Shown here piece after piece: positions 42,741 to 51,532 of a stretch of DNA of 64,000 nt; the first letter of the stretch is position 1; the number at the start of each line of letters is the position of its first letter. Where the stretch lies: positions 1,178,001-1,242,000 of the forward strand of contig NZ_PZPL01000001.1 in assembly GCF_003044275.1 (NCBI RefSeq), read 5' to 3'. A program made the translations under genes and the position numbers. This DNA comes from Rathayibacter caricis DSM 15933. GTDB lineage: Bacteria > Actinomycetota > Actinomycetes > Actinomycetales > Microbacteriaceae. Below the pieces are notes generated by a model, which searched no databases, had not been told where the DNA came from, and saw only the letters and a program-made list of their open reading frames with translations.

Positions 42741-43748
42741 TCAGACCTCGACGGCGACGGAGACGCGCTCGACGGCCGAGCGGGCCGCGGCGTCGGCCAG
42801 GATCAGCGCGGCGCGGCCGTCGGCGAACGTCGGGCTGGTCGACTCCTCGCCCCGGGCCAGGCGGATGAACGCGCGCAGCTCCGCGACGTACGCGGCGGAG
42901 TACCGCTCCAGGAAGAAGTCCTGGTACGGCGGCTTCGCCTCGACGCTCGACGCGGTCGAGAGGCTGACGAGGCTGGTGAGCGAGTTCGACACCTGCAGCG
43001 AGCCGTTCGCGCCGAACGCCTCGATCCGCTGGTCGTAGCCGACGGCGCTGTGGCGCGAGTTGGTGATCGAGACGAGGGCTCCGGAGGAGGAGCGGAGGGT
43101 CACCATCGCGGTGTCGAAGTCGCCGTGCTCGCGGGCGCCCGGGTCGAAGGTCGTGGTGCCGGTGGCGGTGACCTCGACGATGTCGGGGAGGAAGAAGCGG
43201 GCCATGTCGAAGTCGTGGATCGTCATGTCGCGGAAGATGCCGCCCGACACTCCGATGTACGCGGCGGGCGGCGCCGCCGGGTCGCGGCTGATGATCGAGA
43301 GCTGCTCGAGCTCGCCGATCTCGCCGGCCGCCACGCGCGCCCGCGCCTCGGCGAAGGCGGGGTCGAAGCGGCGGTTGAAGCCGAGCGCGATGGGCACGCC
43401 GGAGGACTCGACACGGGGCAGCAGGGCGTCGACGCGCGCGATGTCGAGGTCGATCGGCTTCTCGCACAGCGCCGGGATGCCGGCCTCGATCGCGGCCTCG
43501 AGGAGGTCGACGTGGGTCGCGGTGGGCGAGGCGATCAGCACGGCGTCGATGCCGCCGGAGGCGAACATCTCGGCCGCGTCGGTCGTCACGGTGCCGCCGT
43601 AGCGGGCCGACACGGCGTTCGCGCCGTCGACGAACGGGTCGCAGACCCAGGAGAGGGAGGCGTCGGGATCCGCGGCGATGTTCGCGGCGTGCACCTGGCC
43701 GATGCGGCCGGTGCCGATGAGTCCGAAGCGGAGCGGGGTCGTGGTCAC
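42741..43748 (-). CDS. iolG: myo-inositol 2-dehydrogenase-like Gfo/Idh/MocA oxidoreductase
   Basis: 335 residues, typical IolG length. Rossmann motif FGLIGTGRIGQVHAANI, catalytic Lys in ALCEKPIDLDIARV, the substrate segment GGIFRDMTIHDFDMARFFLP and GYDQRIEAFGANGSLQV near the end. These match bacterial inositol 2-dehydrogenases. It oxidises myo-inositol to 2-keto-inositol (scyllo-inosose), the first step of the pathway. GTG 43748 is preceded by AAGGA at eight bases. It is in an operon with the IolE-like gene upstream. Confidence 0.9.
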   Translation of the reverse strand: MTTTPLRFGLIGTGRIGQVHAANIAADPDASLSWVCDPFVDGANAVSARYGGTVTTDAAEMFASGGIDAVLIASPTATHVDLLEAAIEAGIPALCEKPIDLDIARVDALLPRVESSGVPIALGFNRRFDPAFAEARARVAAGEIGELEQLSIISRDPAAPPAAYIGVSGGIFRDMTIHDFDMARFFLPDIVEVTATGTTTFDPGAREHGDFDTAMVTLRSSSGALVSITNSRHSAVGYDQRIEAFGANGSLQVSNSLTSLVSLSTASSVEAKPPYQDFFLERYSAAYVAELRAFIRLARGEESTSPTFADGRAALILADAAARSAVERVSVAVEV

Positions 43749-43807
43749 GTCACTTGTCCTTGCTGCCCCGAGGGGCGTCGGGTGCCCGGAGAGGGCGGGA
43801 GGAGGGG

Positions 43808-44725
43808 TCAGGCCCAGTCGCGCAGCGCGTCGCGGTTGACCCGCTGGTCGGCGCCGCGCTCGTCGCGGAACTCGGAGATCACGGCGTCGGGCGCGTTCAG
43901 GACGTCCTGCTCGACGACGATCCAGCCGTCGTAGCCCAGGAGGTCGACCGCGGTCATCACGGCGGAGAGGTCGATGTCGCCGCGTCCGAACGCGACGAAG
44001 GAGCCGGAGGACCAGACCTCGCGCATCCCTCCGCCCGCGGCGAGCACGCGCTGCAGCTCGGCGAGGTCGACGTCCTTGAGGTGCAGGTGGTTGATCCGCG
44101 AGCCCCAGCGCTCGACGGCGAGCAGGGGGTCGCCGCCGGCGATGAAGAGGTGGCCGGTGTCGAGGGTGAGGCCGATGTCGACCGCGCCGAGGAAGCGGTC
44201 GATCTCCTCCGGCGACTCGATGAACGTGCCGGCGTGGTGGTGGAAGGTCGGCTCGAAGCCCGCCGCGCGGGTCAGCTCCACGGCGCGCTCGACGTTGGCG
44301 ACGAGGGTCGACCAGCGCTCCTCGCCGAGCGGATCGGTGGCGGCGCCGCGACCGGGGGAGGCGCGCCGCGCATCCGATCCGTCGTCGGCGAAGGTCGGCA
44401 GGGGGAGCCGCGCTGGCCCGCCCTCGGAGGCCTCGGAGAAGATCCGGAGCGTCTCGTGCAGCTGGGGGAGGGCGGCGGTGAAGGCCTCGTCGTCCGAGAA
44501 GGGGAGCTGGATCCAGCCGCCCGCCAGGTCGAGTCCACCGCGCTCGAGGCGGTGGCGGAGCTCCGCGCCGCGGCCGAGGTAGCCGACGGGGCCGAGGTCG
44601 ACGCCGGTGTAGCCGGTCTCGGCGAGCACGTCGACCAGCTCGTCGGGGCCGACGACCTCGGCACCCTCGGGCGTCAGCTCGAACACCCCGAAGCTGACGG
44701 GCGCTCCGGCGACGGACGCCTTCAT
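43808..44725 (-). CDS. iolE: inosose dehydratase-like TIM-barrel protein
   Basis: 305 residues. GAPVSFGVFEL at the N-terminus, GGWIQLPFSDDE, FEPTFHHHAGTFIESPEEID, LTLDTGHLFIAGGDPL and RINHLHLKDVDLAELQRVL carry the metal-binding Glu/Asp/His set of the IolE/IolH branch; IVVEQDVLN closes it. It would dehydrate inosose to the diketone used by IolD. The choice between IolE and IolH rests on context (no other dehydratase is present). First gene of the minus-strand operon; an ATGT-N4-ACAA box lies 83 bases upstream. Confidence 0.87.
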   Translation of the reverse strand: MKASVAGAPVSFGVFELTPEGAEVVGPDELVDVLAETGYTGVDLGPVGYLGRGAELRHRLERGGLDLAGGWIQLPFSDDEAFTAALPQLHETLRIFSEASEGGPARLPLPTFADDGSDARRASPGRGAATDPLGEERWSTLVANVERAVELTRAAGFEPTFHHHAGTFIESPEEIDRFLGAVDIGLTLDTGHLFIAGGDPLLAVERWGSRINHLHLKDVDLAELQRVLAAGGGMREVWSSGSFVAFGRGDIDLSAVMTAVDLLGYDGWIVVEQDVLNAPDAVISEFRDERGADQRVNRDALRDWA

Positions 44726-44807
44726 CGGGTGCCTCGGCGAGGGGCGGTGGCGCGCGGGCGTGCTCTTCTCATACGACGGTGTACGACTTCCTCGAGGGGG
44801 ACAGCTT

Positions 44808-44819
44808 ATGTCCTTACAA
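44808..44819. promoter_or_regulatory. ATGT-CCTT-ACAA operator, one mismatch
   Basis: Read on the minus strand its context is TAAGGACATAAG, which equals the site at 33941-33952 (TTAGGACATAAG) except for one base. Upstream of the iolE-iolG-iolI-like operon. Confidence 0.55.
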
Positions 44820-44856
44820 TAGCACAAGGACCTCGGGGCGTGGCGGGCGAGTCGCG

Positions 44857-47418
44857 CTACCGGACGACGGCGACCGTCGCCGCTGACGTGCGGGTCGCCG
44901 TCGTGTAGCCGGTCTTCCTCCCGGTCACCGCGACGGTGATCCTCGTGCCGGCGGTGGCGGTGGTCGGGCGGTAGGTCGACGAGACGGCACCGCTGATCGC
45001 GGTCCCGTTCGTCCGCCACTGGTACGAGACGGTCACCGGCGCCGGGCCCCAGGCGCCGGGATTCGCGGTGAGGAGCGAGCCGACCTTCGCGGTGCCGGAG
45101 ACGGTCGGAGTGGGCGCGACGAGGGTGCCGGCGACCACGGCTGCGGTGGCGCTCGAGCTGCGGACGGCGGTGGTGAAGCCCGGCTTCGCTCCGGTCACGG
45201 TGACCGAGATCGTCTTCCCGACGGTGGCGCTCGAGGGCGTGTAGGTGGCGCCCGTCGCGCCGGACAGCACCGTTCCACCGGCCTTCCACTGGTAGGTGAA
45301 CGAGACCGGAGCGGGTCCCCACGCGCCGGGGACGGCGGTGAGGACGGAGCCGACCCTCGCGGTGCCGGTGACGGTCGGCGTGGCCGTGGTGAGCGTGCCG
45401 GAGGCGACGGCCGCGGTCGCCGCGGAGGTGCGGCTCGCCGCCGCGTACCCGGTCTTGGTCCCGGTGACCGTGACGGTGATCACCGTGCCGAGCGTCGCGC
45501 TCGAGGGCCGGTACGTGGCGGCGGTCGCTCCGCTCAGCGGGGAGCCGTCGGCCCGCCACTGGTAGGCGTAGGTCACCGGAGCCGGTCCCCACGCCCCCGG
45601 GGTCGCGGTGAGGGTCGAGCCCACTCGCGCGGTTCCCGTGATCGTGGGAGGGACGGAGGTGAGGCGGGCGGTCGGCGCGAGACGGACGGTCGCGCTGGAG
45701 GCGGACCCCGTCCCGATCGCGGTGACGGCCTGCACGGTGAGGGTGTAGCCCGTCTCCGCGCGGAGGTTCGTGAACGTCTGCGAGCGCGCCGTGGCCGGCA
45801 GCACGGTGGACCACGCTCCGGCGCCCGACGCGTCGGTGCCGTCCCGCGCGACCCGGTAGCCGGTGACGGGCGAGCCGCCGTCGGCGAGGGGCGGTGACCA
45901 GCTGAGCACGGCGGACCGCGCGGTGTCGTTCGGGCTCGCGGAGACGCCGGTCGGCGCGCCCTGGACGGTGACCCGCGGAACGGTGACCGCCGCCGATCCG
46001 ATCGCTCCGGCCCCGAGGGCGTTGATCGCCCGGACGCTCAGCTCGTAGGACGACCCGGCCACCAGATCGGAGAAGCGCTGGGAGCGCGCCGTCGCGGGCA
46101 CGACGGTGGACCAGGGGCCGTTGCCCGCCGCATCCGTCCCGGTCCGCGAGACGCGGTAGCCGGTGATCGCCGAGCCGCCGTCGGATGCCGGGGGCGCCCA
46201 GGTCAGCGTCGCCGTGCGGTCGGCCGCCCCGGCCATCGCGCGGACGGCGGTCGGGGTCGGGGGAGTGGAGGCGCCTTCGGCGTAGAGGAGGCGACTCGTG
46301 GATCCGTTCGTGTCCTGGACCGCCGACGTGGCGCTCGAGGTCACGAGCGCGGCCAGTCGCGCCGGGGTCGCGGCGGGCTCGGCCTGGAGGAGGCGGCCGA
46401 CGACGCCCGTGACGTGGGGCGCGGCCATGGACGTCCCGCTCAGGACCGCGGTGGCGGAGTCGGACCAGGGAGCCGCCGAGAGCACGGACGATCCGGGCGC
46501 CCAGACGTCGAGGCACGGGCCGTGGTTCGAGTAGTAGGCGGGGCTGTCGTCCGGCTCCGTCGCGCCGACCGTGAGGGCGTTCGGAGTGCGTGCGGGGCTC
46601 GCGGCGCAGGCGTCCGCGGTGCTGTTGCCCGCCGAGACGATCACCGGGATCCCGCTGCTGACGGCCCGTTCCACGGCCTCGTCCACGGGGGCGTACGCGC
46701 CGCCGCCTCCGCTGATGTTGATCACGGACGGTCCGGTCCGCGTGCCGATGACGAAGTCGATCGCGGCGATCATGTCACTCCACGTCCCCTGCCCGGAGCA
46801 GTTCCAGACGCGCACCGGCACGATCGCGACGTCCTTGGCGACGCCGTACGTCGCTCCGCCGATGGTGCCCGCGACATGGGTGCCGTGACCGTTGCAGTCG
46901 GACAGCGCGTCGGCGTCGTCCTCGACGACGTCGTAGCCGCCGCTCACCCGCCCGCCGAACTCGTCGTGGCTCGCCTGCACGCCGGTGTCGAGGACGTAGG
47001 CGGTCACTCCGGCGCCCGTCGTCGAGTAGCGGTACACGCCGTCGCCGGTCGTCGCGCGCTGGTCGAGCCGGTCGAGGCCCCAGGCCGGGTCGGACTGCTC
47101 CGCGCTCGCGCGGGTCTCGCCGTCGGCCGTCACATCGACGACCGACGGGAGTCGGCGGAGGGCCGCGACCTCGGTGCCCGTGAGCTCGGCGGCGAAGCCG
47201 TTCAGCGCCCGGCTGTAGCGGTGCAGGATCCGGTCGAGCGGCAGGGCGGCGGCGGCGCTGCCGGCGGCCGCGACGCCCGTCGTGCGGACGATGTAGCGGC
47301 CCAGCGAGACGGACTCGGTCGCGGACTGCGTCGCGGACGCTGCCGGGGCGCCGCCGGGGATCAGCGCGAGCGCCGTGACGATCGCGCTCCAGCTCAGGAC
47401 TGTTCTTCTGCGGGTCAC
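44857..47418 (-). CDS. secreted subtilisin-family serine protease with FN3 and Ig-like repeats
   Basis: 853 residues from GTG 47418 (GGAAG upstream). Signal peptide about 1-31, inhibitor-type prodomain about 35-100, then the S8 catalytic domain: Asp 144 in YVLDTGVQ, His 178 in NGHGTHVAG, oxyanion Asn 265 in SAGNS and Ser 330 in LSGTSMAAPH. Two FN3-like domains follow, each with DGGSxxTGYR, then three tandem repeats of about 95 residues sharing PGAWGPAPV and YQW. No LPXTG or transmembrane anchor is seen, so it is probably released or wall-associated. Its target is unknown. Confidence 0.95.
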   Translation of the reverse strand: MTRRRTVLSWSAIVTALALIPGGAPAASATQSATESVSLGRYIVRTTGVAAAGSAAAALPLDRILHRYSRALNGFAAELTGTEVAALRRLPSVVDVTADGETRASAEQSDPAWGLDRLDQRATTGDGVYRYSTTGAGVTAYVLDTGVQASHDEFGGRVSGGYDVVEDDADALSDCNGHGTHVAGTIGGATYGVAKDVAIVPVRVWNCSGQGTWSDMIAAIDFVIGTRTGPSVINISGGGGAYAPVDEAVERAVSSGIPVIVSAGNSTADACAASPARTPNALTVGATEPDDSPAYYSNHGPCLDVWAPGSSVLSAAPWSDSATAVLSGTSMAAPHVTGVVGRLLQAEPAATPARLAALVTSSATSAVQDTNGSTSRLLYAEGASTPPTPTAVRAMAGAADRTATLTWAPPASDGGSAITGYRVSRTGTDAAGNGPWSTVVPATARSQRFSDLVAGSSYELSVRAINALGAGAIGSAAVTVPRVTVQGAPTGVSASPNDTARSAVLSWSPPLADGGSPVTGYRVARDGTDASGAGAWSTVLPATARSQTFTNLRAETGYTLTVQAVTAIGTGSASSATVRLAPTARLTSVPPTITGTARVGSTLTATPGAWGPAPVTYAYQWRADGSPLSGATAATYRPSSATLGTVITVTVTGTKTGYAAASRTSAATAAVASGTLTTATPTVTGTARVGSVLTAVPGAWGPAPVSFTYQWKAGGTVLSGATGATYTPSSATVGKTISVTVTGAKPGFTTAVRSSSATAAVVAGTLVAPTPTVSGTAKVGSLLTANPGAWGPAPVTVSYQWRTNGTAISGAVSSTYRPTTATAGTRITVAVTGRKTGYTTATRTSAATVAVVR

Positions 47419-48036
47419 GGGGCTGCTTCCGGATGTGCCGCGCTGCGCGCGAGAGGGGAGGGGAGACGCTGCGACGTCGGGCGCGGGCGAGGGTCCGACG
47501 CTGAACCGCGTGTCGTGGACCGGAGTCGCGGCCGACGCTATCCCCCGGCGGGTTCTCGGGAACCCCCCTCTTAGAGCCGGACCGGGAGGCCACCCCTCCG
47601 TGTCCTCCCTCCGGTAACGCGGGCGCGGGCCGCCGGCTCCGCGACCGCTGCCGCTCCTCCGCCCTCCTGCGCGATCTGCAGGGGGATGCACGATCTGCAG
47701 GTGATCCGCCCGGGAAAGCCCCTTCCTCCGCTTGCCACTGCCGTCCGATCCGCATGTCCCCTGCAGATCGAACCGACCCCGCCCGCATCCCCTGCGAATC
47801 GAACCGACACCCACCGCAGCCCGCACCCCCCCCTGTGGACAGCCCTGGCCGCCCAGCGAGCGCCGCCGCCCCGCTGTGGACGCCGCTGGCCGCGGAACGC
47901 GCCCCGCACCCCCGAACCCTGCGCACCACCTGATGCAGCAGGACGACCGCCGCGGCGCGCACGTCTTCATCGTGTGCCACACCTCGTCGGCACCGCGGTC
48001 TCCAGGCCGCGACCCCCGTCGTCACAGGAGAAGATC
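47419..48036. other. intergenic region with short inverted and direct repeats
   Basis: About 618 bases with divergent promoters for the subtilase and the Asp23 cluster and no supported gene. CGATCTGCAGGGG (47672-47684) and CCCCTGCAGATCG (47758-47770) are exact inverted copies. Around the second lies a direct duplication of CCCCTGCRRATCGAACCGAC (47752-47811). A C-rich stretch (about 47825-47920) precedes the Asp23 gene. Confidence 0.6.
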
Positions 48037-48477
48037 ATGAGCAACGTCACCCCCGGCACCCTCGCCACCAGCGGCTCGGCCAAGCACGGCACCACCACCT
48101 CGACCGGCAAGAACACGATCGCCGACGGCGTCGTCGAGAAGGTCGCCGGCATCGCGGCCCGCGAGGTCCCCGGCGTGCACGACCTGGGCGGCGGGGCGGC
48201 CCGCGCCATCGGCGCCATCCGCAACGCCATCAACGCGCAGGACCGCGGCCAGGGCATCTCGGTCGAGGTCGGCGAGAAGCAGGTCGCCGCCGACATCACC
48301 GTCGTCGCCGAGTACCCCGTCGCGCTGCAGAAGCTCGCCGACAGCATCCGCTCCGCCGTCTCCGAGGCCATCTCCTCGGTCGTCGGCATGGAGGTCACCG
48401 AGGTCAACGTGACCGTCGCCGACGTGCACATCCCCTCGGACGACAAGGACGACGACACCGAGAGCCGCGTTCAGTGA
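48037..48477 (+). CDS. Asp23/Gls24-family envelope stress protein
   Basis: 146 residues. Family pattern: GKNTIADGVVEKVAGIAARE, VPGVHDLG, then VEVGEKQVAADITVVAEYPV and LQKLADSIRSAVSEAISSVV, VTEVNVTVADVHI. Asp23-family proteins are abundant, membrane-associated through AmaP-type partners, and linked to alkaline or envelope stress. AGGAG is correctly spaced to ATG 48037. It is the first gene of a five-gene overlapping operon. Confidence 0.92.
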   Translation: MSNVTPGTLATSGSAKHGTTTSTGKNTIADGVVEKVAGIAAREVPGVHDLGGGAARAIGAIRNAINAQDRGQGISVEVGEKQVAADITVVAEYPVALQKLADSIRSAVSEAISSVVGMEVTEVNVTVADVHIPSDDKDDDTESRVQ

Positions 48478-48662
48478 GTCCGTCCACCACAGGCCTGGTC
48501 ATCGGCGCGGTCCTCGCGCTGACGGCGGTCGTCCTCGGCTTCGGCGCGTTCGTCGTCGTGGCCCTGGGCATGGGCATCGGGTACGGAGTCGGCCGCGTCG
48601 TCGAGGGCAAGCTCGATCTGCGCTCGCTCGGCGACACCCTCCGCGGGCGGCGGTCCTCGTGA
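48474..48662 (+). CDS. small membrane protein of the Asp23 operon
   Basis: 62 residues from a GTG overlapping the Asp23 stop (GTGA). One long hydrophobic hairpin (about residues 7-42, LVIGAVLALTAVVLGFGAFV) with a GxGxGxG-like GMGIGYGVG segment and a basic tail (DTLRGRRSS). Comparable to the DUF2273-type small membrane proteins found beside Asp23 genes. It may help anchor Asp23-like proteins. Confidence 0.75.
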   Translation: MSPSTTGLVIGAVLALTAVVLGFGAFVVVALGMGIGYGVGRVVEGKLDLRSLGDTLRGRRSS

Positions 48663-49015
48663 CCGCGGCGGTGATGGCCGACCCGGCCCGCCACGGCCGT
48701 ACGACGATCTCCTCGCGCGCTGTGCGCCGGATCGTGTCGGCCGTCACCGCGGACGCGCTGGACGTCGGCCCGTCCGACGTCTCGGTGGACCTCGACGACG
48801 ACGGCGGCTCGCTGCACGTCGTCGCCCAGGCCCCCATCCGCGTGTCCCCGCTCGGCGAGACCGATCGGCGCTCCTCCGGGACGCTGCTCGACCGGCTCGC
48901 CGAGGCGCAGACCCTCATCCGCGACCGCTGCCTCGAGCTGACCGGCTCGAGCATCGGCCGCGTCGACCTCCGGATCACCGGTGTCGACCTCCGAGAACGA
49001 AGGAGGGTGTCGTGA
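48659..49015 (+). CDS. Asp23-like protein
   Basis: 118 residues from a GTG overlapping the previous stop. TISSRAVRRIVSAVTADALD, VGPSDVSVDLDDDGGSLHVV and VDLRITGVDL give the helix-strand-strand-helix-strand order of Asp23 domains. Coupled to both neighbours by GTGA overlaps. A structural partner of the Asp23 protein is inferred. Confidence 0.7.
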   Translation: MTAAVMADPARHGRTTISSRAVRRIVSAVTADALDVGPSDVSVDLDDDGGSLHVVAQAPIRVSPLGETDRRSSGTLLDRLAEAQTLIRDRCLELTGSSIGRVDLRITGVDLRERRRVS

Positions 49016-49605
49016 CGACTCCCGCTCATCCGTCGCCCGACGCCCTCTACCGGCGTCTCGTGCGGCGCGAGACCCACTCGTCCCGCTCCGGGTCGGCGAT
49101 CGCCCTGGCGATCCTCCTGATCCTGCTGTTCGCGTGGCTCGGGACGGAGGCGGTGCTCGCGGTCCTCGGACAGCCCGCGCTGCTCGTCGCTCCGCAGGAC
49201 GGCGCGTCCTCGCTGCTCCAGGCGGCCGGCGCCCCCATCGCGCTGACCGCCGCCGCCGGAGCCGTGCTCGCGGCGATCGGCTTCGTGCTGGTCGTGCTGT
49301 CGTTCGCTCCGGGTCGCCGCGGTCGCCGCAGCGCCGGGATCGACCGCACGGCCGCCGTGGTCGACGACCGGGTGATCGCGCAGAGCGTCGCCCGCGCCGC
49401 CGCCTACGCGGGCGGTGTCGATCCCGACCAGGTCCAGGTCTCGGTCGGGCGCCGCGGAGTCGGCGTCACCGTCCAGCGCACCAGCGGAGTCTCGGCCGAC
49501 GTGGCGAGCATCCGCGAGGCCGTCGACGCCGAGCTCGGGAGCTACGACGTGAGTCCCGCGCTCAAGGCCCGCGTCCGCGTCTCCGAGAAGGGATCGGTCC
49601 GATGA
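49012..49605 (+). CDS. membrane protein with C-terminal Asp23-like domain (DUF6286 type)
   Basis: 197 residues from GTG 49012. Two transmembrane helices (about residues 27-52 and 75-98), a basic loop GRRGRRSAG, then a soluble domain (VIAQSVARAAAYAGGVDPDQ, VQVSVGRRGVGVTVQR) similar in strand pattern to the other cluster members. I associate it with the DUF6286 family from memory of such clusters; this is not verified. Confidence 0.75.
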   Translation: MTTPAHPSPDALYRRLVRRETHSSRSGSAIALAILLILLFAWLGTEAVLAVLGQPALLVAPQDGASSLLQAAGAPIALTAAAGAVLAAIGFVLVVLSFAPGRRGRRSAGIDRTAAVVDDRVIAQSVARAAAYAGGVDPDQVQVSVGRRGVGVTVQRTSGVSADVASIREAVDAELGSYDVSPALKARVRVSEKGSVR

Positions 49606-50207
49606 CCACCACCAACCGCTTCCTGAACCGCCTGCTCCTGCTGCTGGTCGGCCTCGTGCTGCTCGCCGTGGGAGGAGCGGTCGCCGTCGGCGCGCTGCTC
49701 CCCGACGTCCAGCAGACCGTGTCGACCGCGGCTGAGGATGCGAGCGGACCCGCGTCCGACGCGCTGTCCGGATCGCAGCCCTGGATCCTCTGGGTGACCG
49801 CGGCCGTGGCGCTCGTGCTGATCCTGCTGCTGCTGCGCTTCATCGTGCGGCAGGGACGCGGACGCACGTCGACGCTCCTGCGCGTCTCGGCGGGCTCCGG
49901 CGGATCCACTCCGACCGGCGGCACGCTGACCCTCGACGCGAAGGTCGCCGAGCAGGTGCTCGAGGAGGCGCTGACGCGCGATCCGGGCATCGTCTCGGTC
50001 GACGTCACCGCGTTCGACATCCGGCACCGCCGGGTGCTGCGTATCACCGCGCACACCCGTCGCGGAGTGTCGCCCATGCAGACGCGTCGCACGGTCGACA
50101 CCGCCGTGCGCCGCTGGGACGCGGTCCTCGGCGAGGAGACCCCCGTCGTCGTCCAGATCGTCAGCGGCCTCCGCAGCCGGATGAGCTCCGCCTCCCGCGT
50201 GGAGTGA
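49602..50207 (+). CDS. AmaP-like membrane anchor protein
   Basis: 201 residues; ATG overlaps the previous stop (ATGA). N-terminal TM hairpin: residues about 7-33 and 59-83, separated by a short polar extracellular loop, then a cytoplasmic domain (LTLDAKVAEQVLEEALTRDP, VTAFDIRHRRVLRITAHTR). This two-helix plus soluble-domain layout is that of AmaP, which tethers Asp23 to the membrane in firmicutes. Fifth and last gene of the overlapping set. Confidence 0.78.
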   Translation: MTTTNRFLNRLLLLLVGLVLLAVGGAVAVGALLPDVQQTVSTAAEDASGPASDALSGSQPWILWVTAAVALVLILLLLRFIVRQGRGRTSTLLRVSAGSGGSTPTGGTLTLDAKVAEQVLEEALTRDPGIVSVDVTAFDIRHRRVLRITAHTRRGVSPMQTRRTVDTAVRRWDAVLGEETPVVVQIVSGLRSRMSSASRVE

Positions 50208-50281
50208 CGCGCCGCTGACCCCTCCGGCCCTCCGCCTCCCCGCGGAGGGCCGGACCCCCTCTCCACCCCGAAGGACCGACC

Positions 50282-50665
50282 ATGACCGACGACTCCACCG
50301 GCTTCCGCGCCGGCCTCGCCCAGAAGGCGATCGACCCCGTGGTCCGCGCCGTCCGCGAGGAGCTCGCCTCCGCCCGCCGCGAGATCGGCGATCGCGTCTC
50401 GGGCGCCCGCAGCGGAGTGGTCCTCGCGGCGGTCGGCGCGGTCCTCGCGCTGGTGACCGCGGGGCTCGTGGCGGCGCTCGCCGTCGCCCTGCTCGCGCTC
50501 GCCCTGCCGCTCTGGTCGGCCGTCGCGATCACTCTCGTCGTGTTCGCGGTCGCCGCCGCGATCCTCCTGGCCACGGGTCTGCGCGGCATCGGCCGCGGCG
50601 TGCCTCCGCTGCCCGTCGACACCGTCGCCGAGGTGCGCGAGCGCGTCGGCGGACCCCGCCACTGA
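50282..50665 (+). CDS. actinobacterial Holin-X/phage-holin-like protein
   Basis: 127 residues. An N-terminal amphipathic helix (FRAGLAQKAIDPVVRAVREE) is followed by two hydrophobic helices (about 44-70 and 74-100) and a short polar tail. This is the layout of the small Actinobacterial Holin-X family; there is no phage context, so a role in membrane or envelope homeostasis is more likely than lysis. It follows AmaP-like protein after 74 bases, with CCGAAGGACCGACC before the ATG. Confidence 0.75.
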   Translation: MTDDSTGFRAGLAQKAIDPVVRAVREELASARREIGDRVSGARSGVVLAAVGAVLALVTAGLVAALAVALLALALPLWSAVAITLVVFAVAAAILLATGLRGIGRGVPPLPVDTVAEVRERVGGPRH

Positions 50666-50700
50666 CCCCCCTCCCTCTTCTCCCTCCGGAAGGCGCTCCC

Positions 50701-51492
50701 ATGAGCCGCACGAGCACCGCCCCCGCCGCCGAGCGGACCGCCGACGCGCCCGTCCCCGCCGCCGTCCGCCTGCTCGCGGAGGTCTTCGGCACCGCCCTGC
50801 TCGTGGGGGGCGGCGTGGGCGCGGCCCTCTTCGCCTCCGCGTTCCCGACCGAGCAGAACACGCTCGGCATCGGCTTCCTCGGCGTCGCGCTCGCCTTCGG
50901 GCTGAGCGTCCTCGTCGGCATCGCCGCGGTGGGCCACCTGTCGGGCGGCCACTTCAACCCCGCCGTCACCCTGGGCCTCGCCGTCGCCGGACGCACGCCA
51001 TGGCGCGACGTGCCCGGCTACGTCCTCGCGCAGCTCGTGGGCGGCCTGCTCGGAGCGACGGCACTCGTCGCGATCGCGGCCGACGGTCCCGAGGGCTTCC
51101 TCGCCTCCGCGCAGCAGAGCGGATTCGCCTCCAACGGATTCGGCGAGCACTCCCCGGGCGGCTTCGGCCTCGGCGCCGTCCTCCTGGCCGAGACCCTGCT
51201 GACCGCCGTCTTCGTGACCGTGATCCTCTCGGTCACCGCCCGGGCCGCGGCCCTCGCGCCCGTCGTGATCGGCCTCGCCCTCGCCTTGATCCACCTGGTC
51301 TCGATCCCGATCAGCAACACGTCCGTGAATCCCGCGCGCTCGCTCGCCGCCGCCGTCTACGGCGGTCCCGACGCGCTCGCGCAGCTGTGGGTGTTCGTCG
51401 CAGCACCCCTGCTGGGCGCCGCGATCGCCGGAGGCGCGCACCGCCTCGCGCAGACCCGGACCGGCGCCAGAACCCTCGCCCCGAGCGCGTGA
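50701..51492 (+). CDS. aquaporin (MIP family)
   Basis: 263 residues with six transmembrane helices and both half-helix motifs: GGHFNPAVTLG near residue 83 and SVNPARSLAA near residue 206. Ar/R residues near the second motif and its length fit water-type channels (AqpZ) rather than glycerol facilitators, which usually have a longer D-rich loop. It lies within the Asp23 cluster, with GGAAGGCGCTCCC before ATG 50701. This suggests that osmotic and envelope stress are handled together. Confidence 0.92.
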   Translation: MSRTSTAPAAERTADAPVPAAVRLLAEVFGTALLVGGGVGAALFASAFPTEQNTLGIGFLGVALAFGLSVLVGIAAVGHLSGGHFNPAVTLGLAVAGRTPWRDVPGYVLAQLVGGLLGATALVAIAADGPEGFLASAQQSGFASNGFGEHSPGGFGLGAVLLAETLLTAVFVTVILSVTARAAALAPVVIGLALALIHLVSIPISNTSVNPARSLAAAVYGGPDALAQLWVFVAAPLLGAAIAGGAHRLAQTRTGARTLAPSA

Positions 51493-51532
51493 CCCGCGCC
51501 CCGGCATCCGCACGCAACGCTAGGAGCACCCC

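Noticed and set aside
50282..50665. Phage holin as a sign of a prophage
   Set aside because: No endolysin, portal, capsid or integrase genes surround it; the context is a stress cluster.
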